From Flavobacterium sharifuzzamanii (GTDB lineage Bacteria > Bacteroidota > Bacteroidia > Flavobacteriales > Flavobacteriaceae): a DNA stretch of 64,000 nt. A program made the position numbers and the translations under genes. Below are positions 52,317 through 61,974 of the stretch, piece by piece; position 1 is the stretch's first letter; each line of letters opens with the position of its first letter. The stretch lies in assembly GCF_003254585.1 (NCBI RefSeq), contig NZ_QJGZ01000039.1:124001-188000 (forward strand), given 5' to 3'. The notes below the pieces were generated by a model. It did no database searches. It was not told the DNA's origin and was given only the letters and a program-made list of their open reading frames with translations.

Positions 52317-54317
52317 TTATTTATAACTTCTTTGAACTAATTTAATGTTTTCGTAATTAAGAGGTTCTTTGTGCAATACTGCATCACTTGGTTTTCCTTT
52401 GTATTCCCAAGCTGCAACGTATGCAAAGTTTTCGTCGTCACGAAGTGCTTCCCCTTCTTCTGTTTGATACTCCTCACGGAAGTGACCTCCACAAGATTCG
52501 TTACGGTGTAAAGCATCTTTCGCGAACAATTCTCCTAATTCTAAGAAATCGGCAACACGAGTTGCTTTTTCTAATTCTTGATTAAATTCGTAAGCACCTC
52601 CAGGAACTTTTACATCTTTATAAAACTCTTCACGTAAAGCAGCAATTTCTTCGATAGCTTCAGTTAAACCTTTAGCATTACGAGCCATACCTACTTTATT
52701 CCACATAATTTTTCCAAGTTTTTTATGGAAATAATCTACAGAATGTTTACCGTTGTTATTGATGAATTTATTGATTTGATCTACAACCGCTTTTTCAGCT
52801 TCAACGAATTCTGGTAAGTCTGTAGAAATTTCTCCCATTTTAATATCTGGAGCTAAATAATCTCCGATAGTGTATGGCAATACGAAATATCCATCAGCTA
52901 AACCTTGCATTAAAGCAGAAGCTCCAAGTCTGTTTGCTCCGTGATCAGAGAAGTTAGACTCTCCAATTGAGAAACATCCAGGAATTGTAGTCATTAAGTT
53001 ATAATCAACCCAAGTTCCACCCATTGTGTAGTGAACCGCTGGGTAAATCATCATTGGTGTAGTATAAGGATCTTCGTCAACGATTTTGTAATACATTTGG
53101 AATAAGTTTCCGTATTTACTTTTCACGATTGCAGCTCCTAATCTAGTTACCAAAGCAGCATCTTTATCATCTAAACCTTTTACATAAGCATCTTCAGTTC
53201 CGTAACGTTTGATAGCTGCTGCGAAATCTAAGTAAACTGCTTCTCCAGTTTTGTTAACTCCAAAACCAGCATCACATCTTTCTTTAGCCGCACGAGACGC
53301 AACGTCACGAGGCACTAAGTTACCAAACGCAGGATATCTTCTTTCTAAGAAATAATCTCTTTCGTCTTCAGATAAATCAGTTGCTTTTTTCTTTCCTTCA
53401 CGGATTGCCTGAGCGTCTTCTAATTTTTTAGGCACCCAAATACGACCGTCATTACGCAAAGACTCAGACATCAAAGTCAATTTAGACTGGTGATCTCCTG
53501 AAACTGGAATACATGTTGGGTGAATTTGCGTGTAGCAAGGATTTGCGAAAAACGCTCCTTTTTTATGAATTTTCCAAGCTGCTGTTGCGTTACTTCCCAT
53601 AGCATTTGTTGAAAGGAAAAATACGTTTCCATATCCTCCAGAACCAATTACTACCGCGTGAGCAGAATGTCTTTCTATTTTTCCTGTGATTAAGTCACGA
53701 GCGATAATACCTCTCGCTTTTCCGTTCACGATTACAATGTCAAGCATTTCGTGACGGTTGTACATTTTAATTTTTCCACGACCAATTTGACGGTTCATTG
53801 CAGAATAAGCTCCTAACAATAATTGTTGTCCTGTTTGACCTTGTGCGTAAAATGTACGAGAAACCAAAGTTCCTCCAAAAGAACGGTTATCTAAAAGTCC
53901 GCCGTATTCACGAGCTAATGGCACCCCTTGAGCCACACATTGGTCGATAATATTACCTGAAACTTCAGCCAAACGATAAACGTTTGCCTCACGAGCACGG
54001 TAATCACCACCTTTTACAGTATCATAAAACAATCTGTAAATAGAGTCACCGTCACCTTTATAGTTTTTTGCCGCGTTGATACCTCCTTGTGCAGCAATAG
54101 AGTGCGCACGACGTGGAGAATCTTGGAAACAGAATGCTTTTACGTTATATCCTAACTCAGCCAAAGTAGCCGCAGCCGAACCTCCAGCCAAACCTGTACC
54201 AACTACGATAATATCTAAATTACGTTTGTTAGCAGGGTTTACTAAATTAATATGATCTTTATAATTTGTCCATTTGTCCGCTATAGGACCATTTGGAATT
54301 TTTGAATCTAATGCCAT
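52317..54317 (-). CDS. sdhA: Succinate dehydrogenase flavoprotein subunit
   Basis: A 666-residue subunit that oxidises succinate to fumarate. The FAD-binding site starts [16 protein letters not shown], and the histidine for covalent FAD is in [15 protein letters not shown]. Catalytic residues occur in the MGGTWVDYN and [11 protein letters not shown] segments and in [19 protein letters not shown]. The length fits the B-type SdhA. It overlaps neither neighbour and is 11 bp after sdhC. Confidence 0.97.
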   Translation of the reverse strand: MALDSKIPNGPIADKWTNYKDHINLVNPANKRNLDIIVVGTGLAGGSAAATLAELGYNVKAFCFQDSPRRAHSIAAQGGINAAKNYKGDGDSIYRLFYDTVKGGDYRAREANVYRLAEVSGNIIDQCVAQGVPLAREYGGLLDNRSFGGTLVSRTFYAQGQTGQQLLLGAYSAMNRQIGRGKIKMYNRHEMLDIVIVNGKARGIIARDLITGKIERHSAHAVVIGSGGYGNVFFLSTNAMGSNATAAWKIHKKGAFFANPCYTQIHPTCIPVSGDHQSKLTLMSESLRNDGRIWVPKKLEDAQAIREGKKKATDLSEDERDYFLERRYPAFGNLVPRDVASRAAKERCDAGFGVNKTGEAVYLDFAAAIKRYGTEDAYVKGLDDKDAALVTRLGAAIVKSKYGNLFQMYYKIVDEDPYTTPMMIYPAVHYTMGGTWVDYNLMTTIPGCFSIGESNFSDHGANRLGASALMQGLADGYFVLPYTIGDYLAPDIKMGEISTDLPEFVEAEKAVVDQINKFINNNGKHSVDYFHKKLGKIMWNKVGMARNAKGLTEAIEEIAALREEFYKDVKVPGGAYEFNQELEKATRVADFLELGELFAKDALHRNESCGGHFREEYQTEEGEALRDDENFAYVAAWEYKGKPSDAVLHKEPLNYENIKLVQRSYK

Positions 54318-54328
54318 TATAATTGATA

Positions 54329-54994
54329 TTAATTATTGAAATGATGAAATAAAGCGATAATTACGAAAAGCGCTGGAACTACAACTGCAAACCAGTAACC
54401 TACTTTTGATAAAAATCTTGAGTATTTGTTGTGCATCCCTACAGATTGAAGAGAAGATGCAAACCCGTGCCATAAGTGAAATCCTAAAAGGATGAAAGAC
54501 ACACAGTATAAAGCTGTACGAATTGGGTCGTGAAATTTGTGAACTAACTCACCATAATACCTTGTAGCATCTGGCGCTGTACCTGCAATATATTTGTAGG
54601 TAACTTCAGGAAACCAGAAATCATAAAAGTGCAATCCTAAGAAAGCTAAAATAACCAATCCAGAAATAATCATATTTCTAGAACTCCAAGAAGCATTCGC
54701 AGCTCCGTTGTATTTAGCGTACGCGATTGGTCGTGCTGCGCTGTTTTGAGCCGTAAGAATAAATCCCATTACGAAGTGGAAAATTACTCCAATTGCCAAA
54801 ATTGGCTGCATTACGTACTGAATCAGCGGATTGTATCCCATAAAGTGAGAAGCTTCATTGAAAACGTCTTCACTAATAATAGAAATAAAATTTAAGGAAA
54901 CATGCAGCGCTAAAAACGTGATTAAGAATATTCCCGAAAGAGCCATAGCTACTTTCTTTAAGATGGAAGCATTCAATAGTGCAGATTGTGCCAT
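54329..54994 (-). CDS. sdhC: Succinate dehydrogenase cytochrome b subunit
   Basis: A 221-residue membrane anchor with five helices (about 12-32, 60-80, 105-125, 155-178 and 195-217) and histidines for two hemes b (for example in [22 protein letters not shown] and FHLWHGF). This is the single-subunit type found with menaquinone. It is the first gene of the operon, with a -7 box 33 bp upstream. Confidence 0.95.
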   Translation of the reverse strand: MAQSALLNASILKKVAMALSGIFLITFLALHVSLNFISIISEDVFNEASHFMGYNPLIQYVMQPILAIGVIFHFVMGFILTAQNSAARPIAYAKYNGAANASWSSRNMIISGLVILAFLGLHFYDFWFPEVTYKYIAGTAPDATRYYGELVHKFHDPIRTALYCVSFILLGFHLWHGFASSLQSVGMHNKYSRFLSKVGYWFAVVVPALFVIIALFHHFNN

Positions 54995-55350
54995 AAGTGT
55001 TAAGTAGTTTGTTTTAAAAAATTACACAAAAATAATTCAATTACAAAAGAACTACAACCATTTCGCTCTTATTTATAATGATTTTAAAATAGCCTTGTTC
55101 TACGTACTTTTACGTACAGAAACAAAGTTGCTAAAAAATAATTCACTATAGCAAACCGCAAAACACTGCTTTTTAACCAATAGCAAGAGAATTCAATTCT
55201 AAGTAGATTACCAAAAATTTATCATATTGTTATTTTATTCAAAGTTTTGATTTATTTTCTTCAAAAGTGCTCTTCAGCAGAAATTTTGTCTAAGTAAAAA
55301 ATTGTCATTCCGTAACATAGTTTTACCTTTAGCGGCTCAAAAAAATAAGA
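54995..55350. other. Intergenic region between sdhC and HMG-CoA synthase
   Basis: A divergent gap of 356 bp. The sdhC -7 box (55027-55034, TATTTTTG on the minus strand) lies at its left. A near-consensus TACCTTTA (55324-55331) lies 20 bp before the HMG-CoA synthase ATG. Nothing else was recognised. Confidence 0.6.
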
Positions 55351-56712
55351 ATGAAAACAGGAATTGATGCTATTTCGTTTGATGTAGCAAACATACATTT
55401 ACCCATAAAAACTTTGGCAATCGCCAGAAATATTGAACCAGAAAAATTAGAAAAAGGTCTTGGATTACTAAAAATGACTTTTCCAGACGTTCACCAGGAC
55501 GCAGTTGTTTTTGGAGCAAATGCTTTAACCAAGCTTATCATTGATAATAAAATTGATTTAAAAGAAATAAGCCGAATCTATGTTGGTACCGAAAGCGGCA
55601 TTGACAGCTCAAAACCAATTGCTTCTTATTTAATTAGTTTAATGGAGCAAAAATTTGGTGAAGATTCTTTGGCAGAATGTGATGTTGTTGACTTTACTTT
55701 CGCTTGTATTGGCGGAGTTGACGCTATGCAAAACTGTCTAGATTTTGTAAAACTGAATCCGACTAAAAAAGCAATTGTAGTTACTTCTGATTTTGCAAAA
55801 TATGACTTAAATTCTGGAGGAGAATATACTCAAGGTGCTGGGGCGGTTGCCATGTTAATTTCTGCAAACCCAAAAATCATTGCTTTTGATGATAATTGGG
55901 CAACGAGCACAAAAGGTGTTTTTGATTTCTTTAAACCATACAGAACCATTTCTAAGGAAGAAATTACCAAAAACACTAACAACGATTCTTGGTTTGACAA
56001 TTTAGAAGCCGAAATCGAAATCCATAAAGATCAGCCGGTTTTTGACGGACAGTATTCGAATCAATGTTATATGGATCGTACGCGCAATGCTTACTTTTCA
56101 TTCAAAAAATTAAAAAATACTACCGAAACTTTATACAACACTTGGCATAGTATTGTAATGCACTTGCCATATTCTTTTCAAGGAAGAAGAATGTTATCTG
56201 AAATCTACGCTTTAGACAGTGCCGAAAAAATTATCGCCGATGATATTGCACCTGCAGATTATCAGACAAAAATTAAAGAAGTGGCAAAATCTGATGATTA
56301 CAGAAGTTTTGTAACCGAGAAATTACAACCAGCAGAATTGGCATCTTCATTAATAGGAAATCTTTACACTGGTTCTATTTTTATGGGATTGTTGTCGACT
56401 TTGTCTCATTTTTATGATACAAACAAAGAAGTTTCAGGAACTAAATTCGGTTTCTTAGCTTACGGAAGCGGATCAAAATCGAAAGTTTTTGAAGGAACAA
56501 TTCAGCCAGAATGGAAATCGGCTTTAGAAAACGTGAAACTTTTTGAAAATTTAGCGGAAAGTGTAGAAATTGATTTCAATACTTACGAAAGTCTTCATAA
56601 AAAAGAGCAAAAACAAAGCATAAGAACTCCTAAAAACGAATGGGTTTTAGATAGAATCGAAAAAGAAATTCCTGTTCTGATTGGAGCGAGATATTACAAA
56701 TGGATTGACTAA
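55351..56712 (+). CDS. Hydroxymethylglutaryl-CoA synthase family protein
   Basis: A 453-residue thiolase-fold enzyme; in the mevalonate pathway HMG-CoA synthase condenses acetyl-CoA and acetoacetyl-CoA. The nucleophile is Cys119 in TFACIGGVDAMQN. An acid candidate is in YVGTESGIDSSKP and the histidine in YNTWHSIVMHLPYSFQG. Its length is nearer to the eukaryotic-type enzyme than to short bacterial MvaS. Mevalonate use is typical of Flavobacterium. It is a single-gene unit with its own terminator. Confidence 0.9.
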   Translation: MKTGIDAISFDVANIHLPIKTLAIARNIEPEKLEKGLGLLKMTFPDVHQDAVVFGANALTKLIIDNKIDLKEISRIYVGTESGIDSSKPIASYLISLMEQKFGEDSLAECDVVDFTFACIGGVDAMQNCLDFVKLNPTKKAIVVTSDFAKYDLNSGGEYTQGAGAVAMLISANPKIIAFDDNWATSTKGVFDFFKPYRTISKEEITKNTNNDSWFDNLEAEIEIHKDQPVFDGQYSNQCYMDRTRNAYFSFKKLKNTTETLYNTWHSIVMHLPYSFQGRRMLSEIYALDSAEKIIADDIAPADYQTKIKEVAKSDDYRSFVTEKLQPAELASSLIGNLYTGSIFMGLLSTLSHFYDTNKEVSGTKFGFLAYGSGSKSKVFEGTIQPEWKSALENVKLFENLAESVEIDFNTYESLHKKEQKQSIRTPKNEWVLDRIEKEIPVLIGARYYKWID

Positions 56713-56721
56713 TTAAATTTC

Positions 56722-56739
56722 TCCCGATAGCTATCGGGA
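56722..56739. repeat. 18-bp perfect palindrome
   Basis: TCCCGATAGCTATCGGGA is its own reverse complement. It follows the HMG-CoA synthase stop by ten bases. Its GATAGCTATC core is a frequent Bacteroidota intergenic motif (general knowledge). Confidence 0.7.
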
Positions 56740-56751
56740 CCAAATTCCAAT

Positions 56752-56788
56752 AAAAAAGAACCGAAGCATCTTACTTCGGTTTTTTTAT
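56752..56788 (+). terminator. Terminator of the HMG-CoA synthase gene
   Basis: AACCGAAG and CTTCGGTT form the stem, followed by a T-run. The same stem is used by terminators at 59926, 60678 and 62056. Confidence 0.85.
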
Positions 56789-56802
56789 TTTACACACAGT
56801 TT

Positions 56803-56927
56803 GTCATTCTGAGGAACGAAGACACGAGCGATAGCGAACTGGCGAAGCAATCACACTAGGCACTCGACAAAGACTGGCGATTTTGCATGCGGAATCTCTA
56901 GTGTGATTCTTCGTTCCTCAGAATGAC
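56803..56927. repeat. Palindromic dispersed repeat, long-core copy
   Basis: The ends GTCATTCTGAGGAACGAAGA and CTTCGTTCCTCAGAATGAC are complementary. The core is about 85 bp, longer than in the other copies, and includes an extra GACACGAGCGATAGCGAACT segment as well as CTCGACAAAGACTGGCG. The right flank AAGATTGTG matches other copies. Confidence 0.8.
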
Positions 56928-56937
56928 AAGATTGTGT

Positions 56938-57492
56938 TTAAAACTTTGACAAAGATCGTGGCACATAAAGCAGCAATCCCAATCCTAAAACAAAAACCGC
57001 ACAACTTAAAACCATCAAAATTCCATTTTTCAAAGCAAAAAAAGAAAATCCCACAGCAACCGAACCAACAATTACCATTAAGGACTTTAAGGTTTCTGTT
57101 TTTATAAAAGCAAATGCATGCAAAGCCAAACCAAGAAAAAGTAAAGACGGACCAACAGCCACAAACGGATAAAAAATCAATGGTGAATTATTAATATGCT
57201 GACTTAACTGTTCTTTTGCAATTTCATTATTTCCATAACTTGACATGATAAAATCGATTGTACAAAGTCCGATATGCGCAATAACGCCTAAAGCTGTCAA
57301 AACTGAAGCTACTTTATTTGCCTTTGTTTTAGGAAATACATCATTAAACGAAAGCAAAAAACAGGCGCCAATTAAATTGAACCAATGCGCAAAATCTATC
57401 GATTCGCTTAAACTTGGCAAAAGTTTAGAAAAAAATAAATAACTGACTAGAAAAAAGGCTAACCCGATCAAGCAAAATTGTTTTGTATTCAT
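56938..57492 (-). CDS. Multi-helix membrane protein of unknown function
   Basis: An inner-membrane protein of 184 residues with about six hydrophobic segments, from LIGLAFFLVSYLFFS at the start to VLSCAVFVLGLGLLLYV at the end. The loop LCTIDFIMSSYGNNEIAKEQ is polar. The ATG at 57492 (MNTKQFCL) is chosen over a TTG at 57507. It lies 18 bp after the GNAT gene in the same direction. The function is unknown. Confidence 0.7.
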   Translation of the reverse strand: MNTKQFCLIGLAFFLVSYLFFSKLLPSLSESIDFAHWFNLIGACFLLSFNDVFPKTKANKVASVLTALGVIAHIGLCTIDFIMSSYGNNEIAKEQLSQHINNSPLIFYPFVAVGPSLLFLGLALHAFAFIKTETLKSLMVIVGSVAVGFSFFALKNGILMVLSCAVFVLGLGLLLYVPRSLSKF

Positions 57493-57510
57493 AGTTTGTT
57501 TTCTCAACTT

Positions 57511-57951
57511 TTATAATTTATAAATCGTAAACTTATTATGACTCAAAGTAAAACCGAGATTTTCATAAATTGCTACATTCTCAACTCGCTTTTTATTTGT
57601 GGTTACTTCGATACTTTTTAAGTTATTTTTCTCAGCAAAATCTAAAATTTCATTTATTAATAATCTTCCAACGCCTTGACCACGAAATTTTTGATGAATA
57701 AAAAACTCCTGAATCTCGCCAACCAACCCGCAATGATGTAGCAAATTTTGGGTATGAAAACTAATAAATCCTAAACCTTCATTTTCGTTTTCAGCAATGA
57801 GATACAGATTTTTTGGATTTGAAATGTTTTCATTAAATATCATTTCGAAAACTTCAAAATCTAGAATTTCATTTTCGAGTTCACAGATTGATTTATAGAC
57901 GAAGTCTAGGTCGCCGTTTTGTATTTTTCTGATTTTAACATTTAACTCCAT
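57511..57951 (-). CDS. GNAT-family N-acetyltransferase
   Basis: A 146-residue acetyl-CoA-dependent acetyltransferase. The acetyl-CoA loop is HQKFRGQGVGRLLINEIL (R/Q-x-x-G-x-G/A pattern) and the fourth motif ENLGFTLSHNKF closes the fold. EFFIHQKFRG with GLISF-like strands is standard. The substrate is unknown. It lies between an unknown membrane protein and the long DUF4116-like gene. Confidence 0.9.
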   Translation of the reverse strand: MELNVKIRKIQNGDLDFVYKSICELENEILDFEVFEMIFNENISNPKNLYLIAENENEGLGFISFHTQNLLHHCGLVGEIQEFFIHQKFRGQGVGRLLINEILDFAEKNNLKSIEVTTNKKRVENVAIYENLGFTLSHNKFTIYKL

Positions 57952-57968
57952 AATCTACTTTACAGATT

Positions 57969-59312
57969 TTACAAATATTCATTCAACCCAAGTCGTTCAA
58001 ATTTCTGTTTATACTTTTGTACATAATTATTCCACCCCTCATCATTTTTATAAACAGAAAAAGCATAATCAACGGTTTCTTTACTAAAATGATTTCCAAA
58101 AACATTATCTAAATATTCTATTCCAGAATCGATTACTTGTTTTAAAACCTGTAATTTATCAATTCCAGTTGCTTTACAAGCTTTATCCAGCCACAATCCT
58201 TTTCCAATTTTCACATATTCTACAAGGAGATTTTCTGTTATAAACGGAGAAGGAACATCGTTAATATCGGGTTCGTACCTTCCGTTTTTAAAAACCAACA
58301 ATATCAGATCTTCCGAATAATATTCTGATGGAATTAATCTCAACATTGCACCGTTTTCTGCCGCTTTAAAACAAAGTTCTTTGGTGATAAATTCATCAGG
58401 AATTACCTGAATTGCAAAACCATCTTTACTGACTAATTTTTCGCAGAGCTCAGAAGTTATTAAATCCTGATCGATAAATGGCAAAGCATGAAAAGTAATA
58501 TCTAATGCCAGATTGCAAAGTTCTTCGGTTTTAAACTGCTTCGGAACGAGTTTAAGATCTCGGTAATTTGCCAAAACACGATCACGCCAATATTCGTAAG
58601 TTTTAGCTGGCGGATTGTTTTGTTTTAAAACCAATTCGCCTCTTGCCAAATCTCTTTCTAATTCTTCAAAAGTTTCAATTAACGGATTATCGAGTAATTT
58701 TCTAAGTTCGTTTGAAATAATTTCTTCGTCGGTTTCATCGTCATATTCGCATTCATTTTTTGGATCAATTTCATCTCTATCATTATAATAAAACAAGTCT
58801 ATTTTCTTTTCTGTAAATGCCGTATTGTGGTCTGTAATGATAAAAATCGGAGAATTTATCGAACCCAAACAATTGAAACTTCCATGATTGTAATACGTCA
58901 TCACAACTTCTTTTGCTGTAATATTTCCCTTTACTTCAACATTCGCTCCGCCAAGCAAAAGGCTTTGACAATTTACGCTTCCACTAATGAAAACATACGG
59001 ACCATAATCGCCTTCGGCATTAATAATTGAACCGCTTACAGAAAGATCTCCGTTTATAAAAATGCCTTCAATTCTTATTTCTTCAATATTTTTAGTCGGA
59101 AGATTTAGCAAATTGGCCAACCATTTTTTCTCTTTATTTTCATAAAGATCTAAATAAAAACTTCCTTCAAAATTGACATCTTCTTCTGCTGTCAGAAAAA
59201 AATCCTCGTCTTGCCATTCATCAAAATAATCGAACTTTTCATCTTCAGTTAAAAAAGGATATTTGGCTTTAATTTCGGCTATTGTAATTAATTTGAAATT
59301 GGAAGTCTGCAT
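57969..59312 (-). CDS. Protein with bactofilin-like beta-helix and DUF4116-like repeats
   Basis: A 447-residue protein from the ATG at 59312 (MQTSNFKLITIAEIKAKYPF). A central beta-helix-like part (about 70-160) reads FINGDLSVSGSI, VFISGSVNCQ, GANVEVKGNI, typical of polymer-forming bactofilin-type strands. The C terminus (about 255-430) has degenerate helical repeats with a LIPSEYYSEDLI pattern, like DUF4116. An acidic patch lies between them (about 170-200). Longer reading frames to 59456 would include the divergent promoter. It is divergent from the XRE regulator at 59489. The role is unknown. Confidence 0.72.
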   Translation of the reverse strand: MQTSNFKLITIAEIKAKYPFLTEDEKFDYFDEWQDEDFFLTAEEDVNFEGSFYLDLYENKEKKWLANLLNLPTKNIEEIRIEGIFINGDLSVSGSIINAEGDYGPYVFISGSVNCQSLLLGGANVEVKGNITAKEVVMTYYNHGSFNCLGSINSPIFIITDHNTAFTEKKIDLFYYNDRDEIDPKNECEYDDETDEEIISNELRKLLDNPLIETFEELERDLARGELVLKQNNPPAKTYEYWRDRVLANYRDLKLVPKQFKTEELCNLALDITFHALPFIDQDLITSELCEKLVSKDGFAIQVIPDEFITKELCFKAAENGAMLRLIPSEYYSEDLILLVFKNGRYEPDINDVPSPFITENLLVEYVKIGKGLWLDKACKATGIDKLQVLKQVIDSGIEYLDNVFGNHFSKETVDYAFSVYKNDEGWNNYVQKYKQKFERLGLNEYL

Positions 59313-59476
59313 TTTATTGGTATTATTGGAAGTATTTTTTTGAATATCAAGATTACGTAATTCTAAATTCAAAACCAATTCGATAGTCAGAAAAATTGTA
59401 TTTTTACTCCACAAAAAAGAACTTGCAACTGCAAACTTGTTTTCTGCATAAACCAAAAATGTAAAAGAATTTTAAA

Positions 59477-59484
59477 TATCTTTG
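59477..59484 (+). promoter_or_regulatory. TAnnTTTG -7 box directly before the second XRE gene
   Basis: TATCTTTG ends 4 bp before the ATG at 59489. The mRNA would start at, or a few bases from, the start codon and so would be leaderless. Confidence 0.6.
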
Positions 59485-59488
59485 AATC

Positions 59489-59905
59489 ATGAGCACAGCA
59501 ATAAAACCAAAACATATCGGCAGAAACATTAGCCGAATTAGAGAACTGAGAGATATGAAGCAGGAAGCGCTTGCTATTGCACTTGGTGTTAGTCAGCAAT
59601 CTATTTCTAATCTCGAAGGAAGTGAAAACGTTGATGATGAAAAATTAAACAGAGTTGCAGAAGCTTTGGGAGTTACACCTGAAGCAATAAAAAACTTTTC
59701 TGAAGATGCTGTTTTTAATATTATTGGGAATACTTTCGAAATAGAAAACAATACTGGTTCTTCGGTGATAAGTCATGGATGTACTTTTAATCCGATTGAT
59801 AAACTTATTGAATCTTACGAAGAGAATAAAAAACTTTATCAACAGTTAATTCAAGCTGAAAAAGAGAAAGTGGCTCTTTTGGAGAAGTTACTTGATAAGA
59901 AATAG
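59489..59905 (+). CDS. XRE-family regulator with C-terminal coiled coil, second paralogue
   Basis: A 138-residue protein. The helix-turn-helix (about 14-65, MKQEALAIALGVSQQSISNLEG) is a clearer XRE domain than in the paralogue at 43180-43581. The middle IIGNTFEIENN and the final charged coiled coil (about 105-138, LYQQLIQAEKEKVALLEKLL) align with the paralogue. The gene's -7 box is almost on the ATG. It is divergent from the bactofilin-like gene, its possible target. Confidence 0.85.
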   Translation: MSTAIKPKHIGRNISRIRELRDMKQEALAIALGVSQQSISNLEGSENVDDEKLNRVAEALGVTPEAIKNFSEDAVFNIIGNTFEIENNTGSSVISHGCTFNPIDKLIESYEENKKLYQQLIQAEKEKVALLEKLLDKK

Positions 59906-59925
59906 AAAATTCTTTTTATATAAAG

Positions 59926-59961
59926 AAAAAAACCGAAGTTTTGATTGGCTTCGGTTTTTTT
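59926..59961. terminator. Terminator between convergent XRE and secreted protein genes
   Basis: AAAAAAACCGAAG (59926-59938) pairs with CTTCGGTTTTTTT, so it works in both directions. It touches the stop codon of the minus-strand gene. Confidence 0.85.
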
Positions 59962-60516
59962 TTATTGAAGATTTTTTAGCCAATCAATCCATTTTTTTTG
60001 AAGAACATTTAAATCTTCTGGAGTTGATTTCATCGAAACTGAGCCAAAATTTTCTCCTGTTATAATCGTCAATAATCTATTGGCTCTTCCAGCAATTGTA
60101 AATAAATCATCATTTACTATAAACCCATGTCCATAACTTTTTAAATCTCCACTTTCTATTCTTTCAAAGATGATTAAATCGGCACTACTCACAAGACCAA
60201 CTTCTTTTTTGTTTGTTATTCGATTTATTAATTGTGGAATTATCTTTTCGTAATTAAAAGCTATCCAATATTCAGCATCAAACAAATACCCATATTCCTG
60301 ATTATTATTGATTTTATCTAAAATAAATTCCATTGAATAATTTTTGATCTTTTCTTTATTGCTTTCATCAAGCCAATTGAATTGATTTTTTTGTTCATCT
60401 ATTGCATTTTGAAACTTCTGAGAAATCTTTGGATCTTTTGGAAATTTCAAATTTAAAGCATTAGTCTGCGCAAATGAAATATTGGAGATAAATATTAAAA
60501 TAAGGAGATTTTTCAT
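59962..60516 (-). CDS. Secreted protein of unknown function
   Basis: A 184-residue protein with a signal peptide (about 1-16, ending SFAQ). The mature part is helical and strand-mixed, with YSMEFILDKINNNQEYGYLF and a C-terminal LNVLQKKWIDWLKNLQ. No family is recognised. It shares its terminator and the half-repeat downstream of the neighbouring genes. Confidence 0.7.
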   Translation of the reverse strand: MKNLLILIFISNISFAQTNALNLKFPKDPKISQKFQNAIDEQKNQFNWLDESNKEKIKNYSMEFILDKINNNQEYGYLFDAEYWIAFNYEKIIPQLINRITNKKEVGLVSSADLIIFERIESGDLKSYGHGFIVNDDLFTIAGRANRLLTIITGENFGSVSMKSTPEDLNVLQKKWIDWLKNLQ

Positions 60517-60600
60517 TCCGTTGTTAGGTTTAGAATATTATTAGCCAATATACAAAATCGTTTAAAAGATAATTAAATGTAAATCTGCATGAAACAAAAA

Positions 60601-60652
60601 TCGCCAATCTTTGTAGAGTTACTTGCGGAGATTTCTCGCTCCTCGAAATGAC
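60601..60652. repeat. Right half of the palindromic repeat, copy before the S74-like gene
   Basis: Reads GCCAATCTTTGTAGAGTTAC, then CTTGCGGAGATTTCTCGCTC and CTCGAAATGAC, followed by AAGATTGTGG. The left half is missing. The matching half copy lies at 61975-62026, so the gene between is bracketed by direct repeats. Confidence 0.8.
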
Positions 60653-60677
60653 AAGATTGTGGTTTACTACAATTTTG

Positions 60678-60719
60678 AAAAAAAACCGAAGCTTTGAAAT
60701 TTCAAAACTTCGGTTTTTC
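60678..60719 (-). terminator. Terminator of the S74-like gene
   Basis: AAAAAAAACCGAAG and CTTCGGTTTTT form the outer stem, and TTTGAAATTTCAAA is a second inner palindrome. Confidence 0.82.
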
Positions 60720-60729
60720 TTTAGTTATT

Positions 60730-61764
60730 CTATTTTTTAACTGACTCCATTTTTTTTATTTTGGTTTTCAGTATTTTTAATTCTTGTTCTTGTTTTTCAC
60801 TTTTCTTATTTTGCTTTTCCAATTTCTTGTTTTGCTCTATTGTATATAAAGTTAATTCTTCAATTTTCTGCAAAAGTTTCATTTGAAATTCTTTCATTTC
60901 AAGTCCGTTTGCAATCATTTCTTTTGCTGGAGCAATTTCTGGAAGGTGCTTATTTTGAGTCACAAATTCTTCCAATTTATTCAAATCCATTAATTTATAA
61001 TCGTCCTCAAAAACAAAATCACAACCTCCTAGTAAATCAACTTTTATCTCTTTTGCTCTAATTGTTCCACAAACATCAAGTTTATAAGCTGGATTGACTG
61101 TGCCAACTCCAACATTTCCATCTAAAGTAATAACCATTCTATCATAGTTAGTATAGTCTGAACCATTCCAAAATGTGGTATGAAAACGAAGATCTCCATA
61201 TATAGAGCTTCCAGCTGGATTAGGATTTACAGAATAAATTCCTGGTCCACCTCTTCCAAAACTCAATCCTCCACGATATGTCACTTGTCCTCCCATTGGA
61301 GTAAGTGTTCCTGAAATTTTTTCACTAATAACCAGTGTAGGCTCTTTGCCATTTGGCAGAATATTATTTTCAGTTCTTCCTGAATAAGATGCAAAATCAT
61401 TATAAACTGCTGAATTCCCAGTAATTTCCAATTTAGCACTTGGTACAATGTTTCCAATACCAACTTTACCATTCTCTGGCTGTATAACAGTTCCACTTCG
61501 AAAATATGAGGATCCACCATCAATAATAATACCCGTATTAAATGATAATTTAAGCTGTTGAAAATTTGGTGCAATCCAAGCTCCACCTGTTCTATATATT
61601 CCATACCCTAACGGATCACTCTTATACCAAGTTATCCCATCTGGCACATTACGTCCATCATCAACATTATTAAAATTAATTGAATTGTGCAATTCATAGG
61701 TTTGAGCATTCATAGCTTGAAATAAAATCAAAACCCAGAAAGCAAGTAAATTTCTAATTTTCAT
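60730..61764 (-). CDS. Secreted coiled-coil protein, tail-fibre-like (S74-type)
   Basis: A 344-residue protein with signal peptide (about 1-20, ending MNAQ). The middle has beta-rich repeats with VGIGNIVPSAKLEITGN and VGVGTVNPAYKLDVCG, the pattern before chaperone-of-endosialidase-like ends. The C terminus (about 235-340) has a conserved FEDDYKLMDLNKLEEFV segment and a long Lys/Glu coiled coil. Many Bacteroidota have this as a secreted surface protein, so a phage origin is not needed. A -7 box lies about 38 bp upstream. Confidence 0.82.
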   Translation of the reverse strand: MKIRNLLAFWVLILFQAMNAQTYELHNSINFNNVDDGRNVPDGITWYKSDPLGYGIYRTGGAWIAPNFQQLKLSFNTGIIIDGGSSYFRSGTVIQPENGKVGIGNIVPSAKLEITGNSAVYNDFASYSGRTENNILPNGKEPTLVISEKISGTLTPMGGQVTYRGGLSFGRGGPGIYSVNPNPAGSSIYGDLRFHTTFWNGSDYTNYDRMVITLDGNVGVGTVNPAYKLDVCGTIRAKEIKVDLLGGCDFVFEDDYKLMDLNKLEEFVTQNKHLPEIAPAKEMIANGLEMKEFQMKLLQKIEELTLYTIEQNKKLEKQNKKSEKQEQELKILKTKIKKMESVKK

Positions 61765-61801
61765 TTTTTTATTGTTTTTTTGAGTTAAATATTAAAGTCA
61801 G

Positions 61802-61809
61802 CAAAAATA
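61802..61809 (-). promoter_or_regulatory. TAnnTTTG -7 box for the S74-like gene
   Basis: On the minus strand TATTTTTG lies about 38 bp before the ATG at 61764. Confidence 0.5.
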
Positions 61810-61974
61810 GCATTTCACTTTACATATTGCGTCAAATAATCTAAAACAAATCTTACTAAAAAAGAAAGTCTTAAATTTTCTAATGAGAAAGCTTGAATAA
61901 AAGGAACATCATTCAAAACTCAGAAATGCGAGATTTCTATTTTTTTGAGATTAATAAATCTGTATATTACAAAA

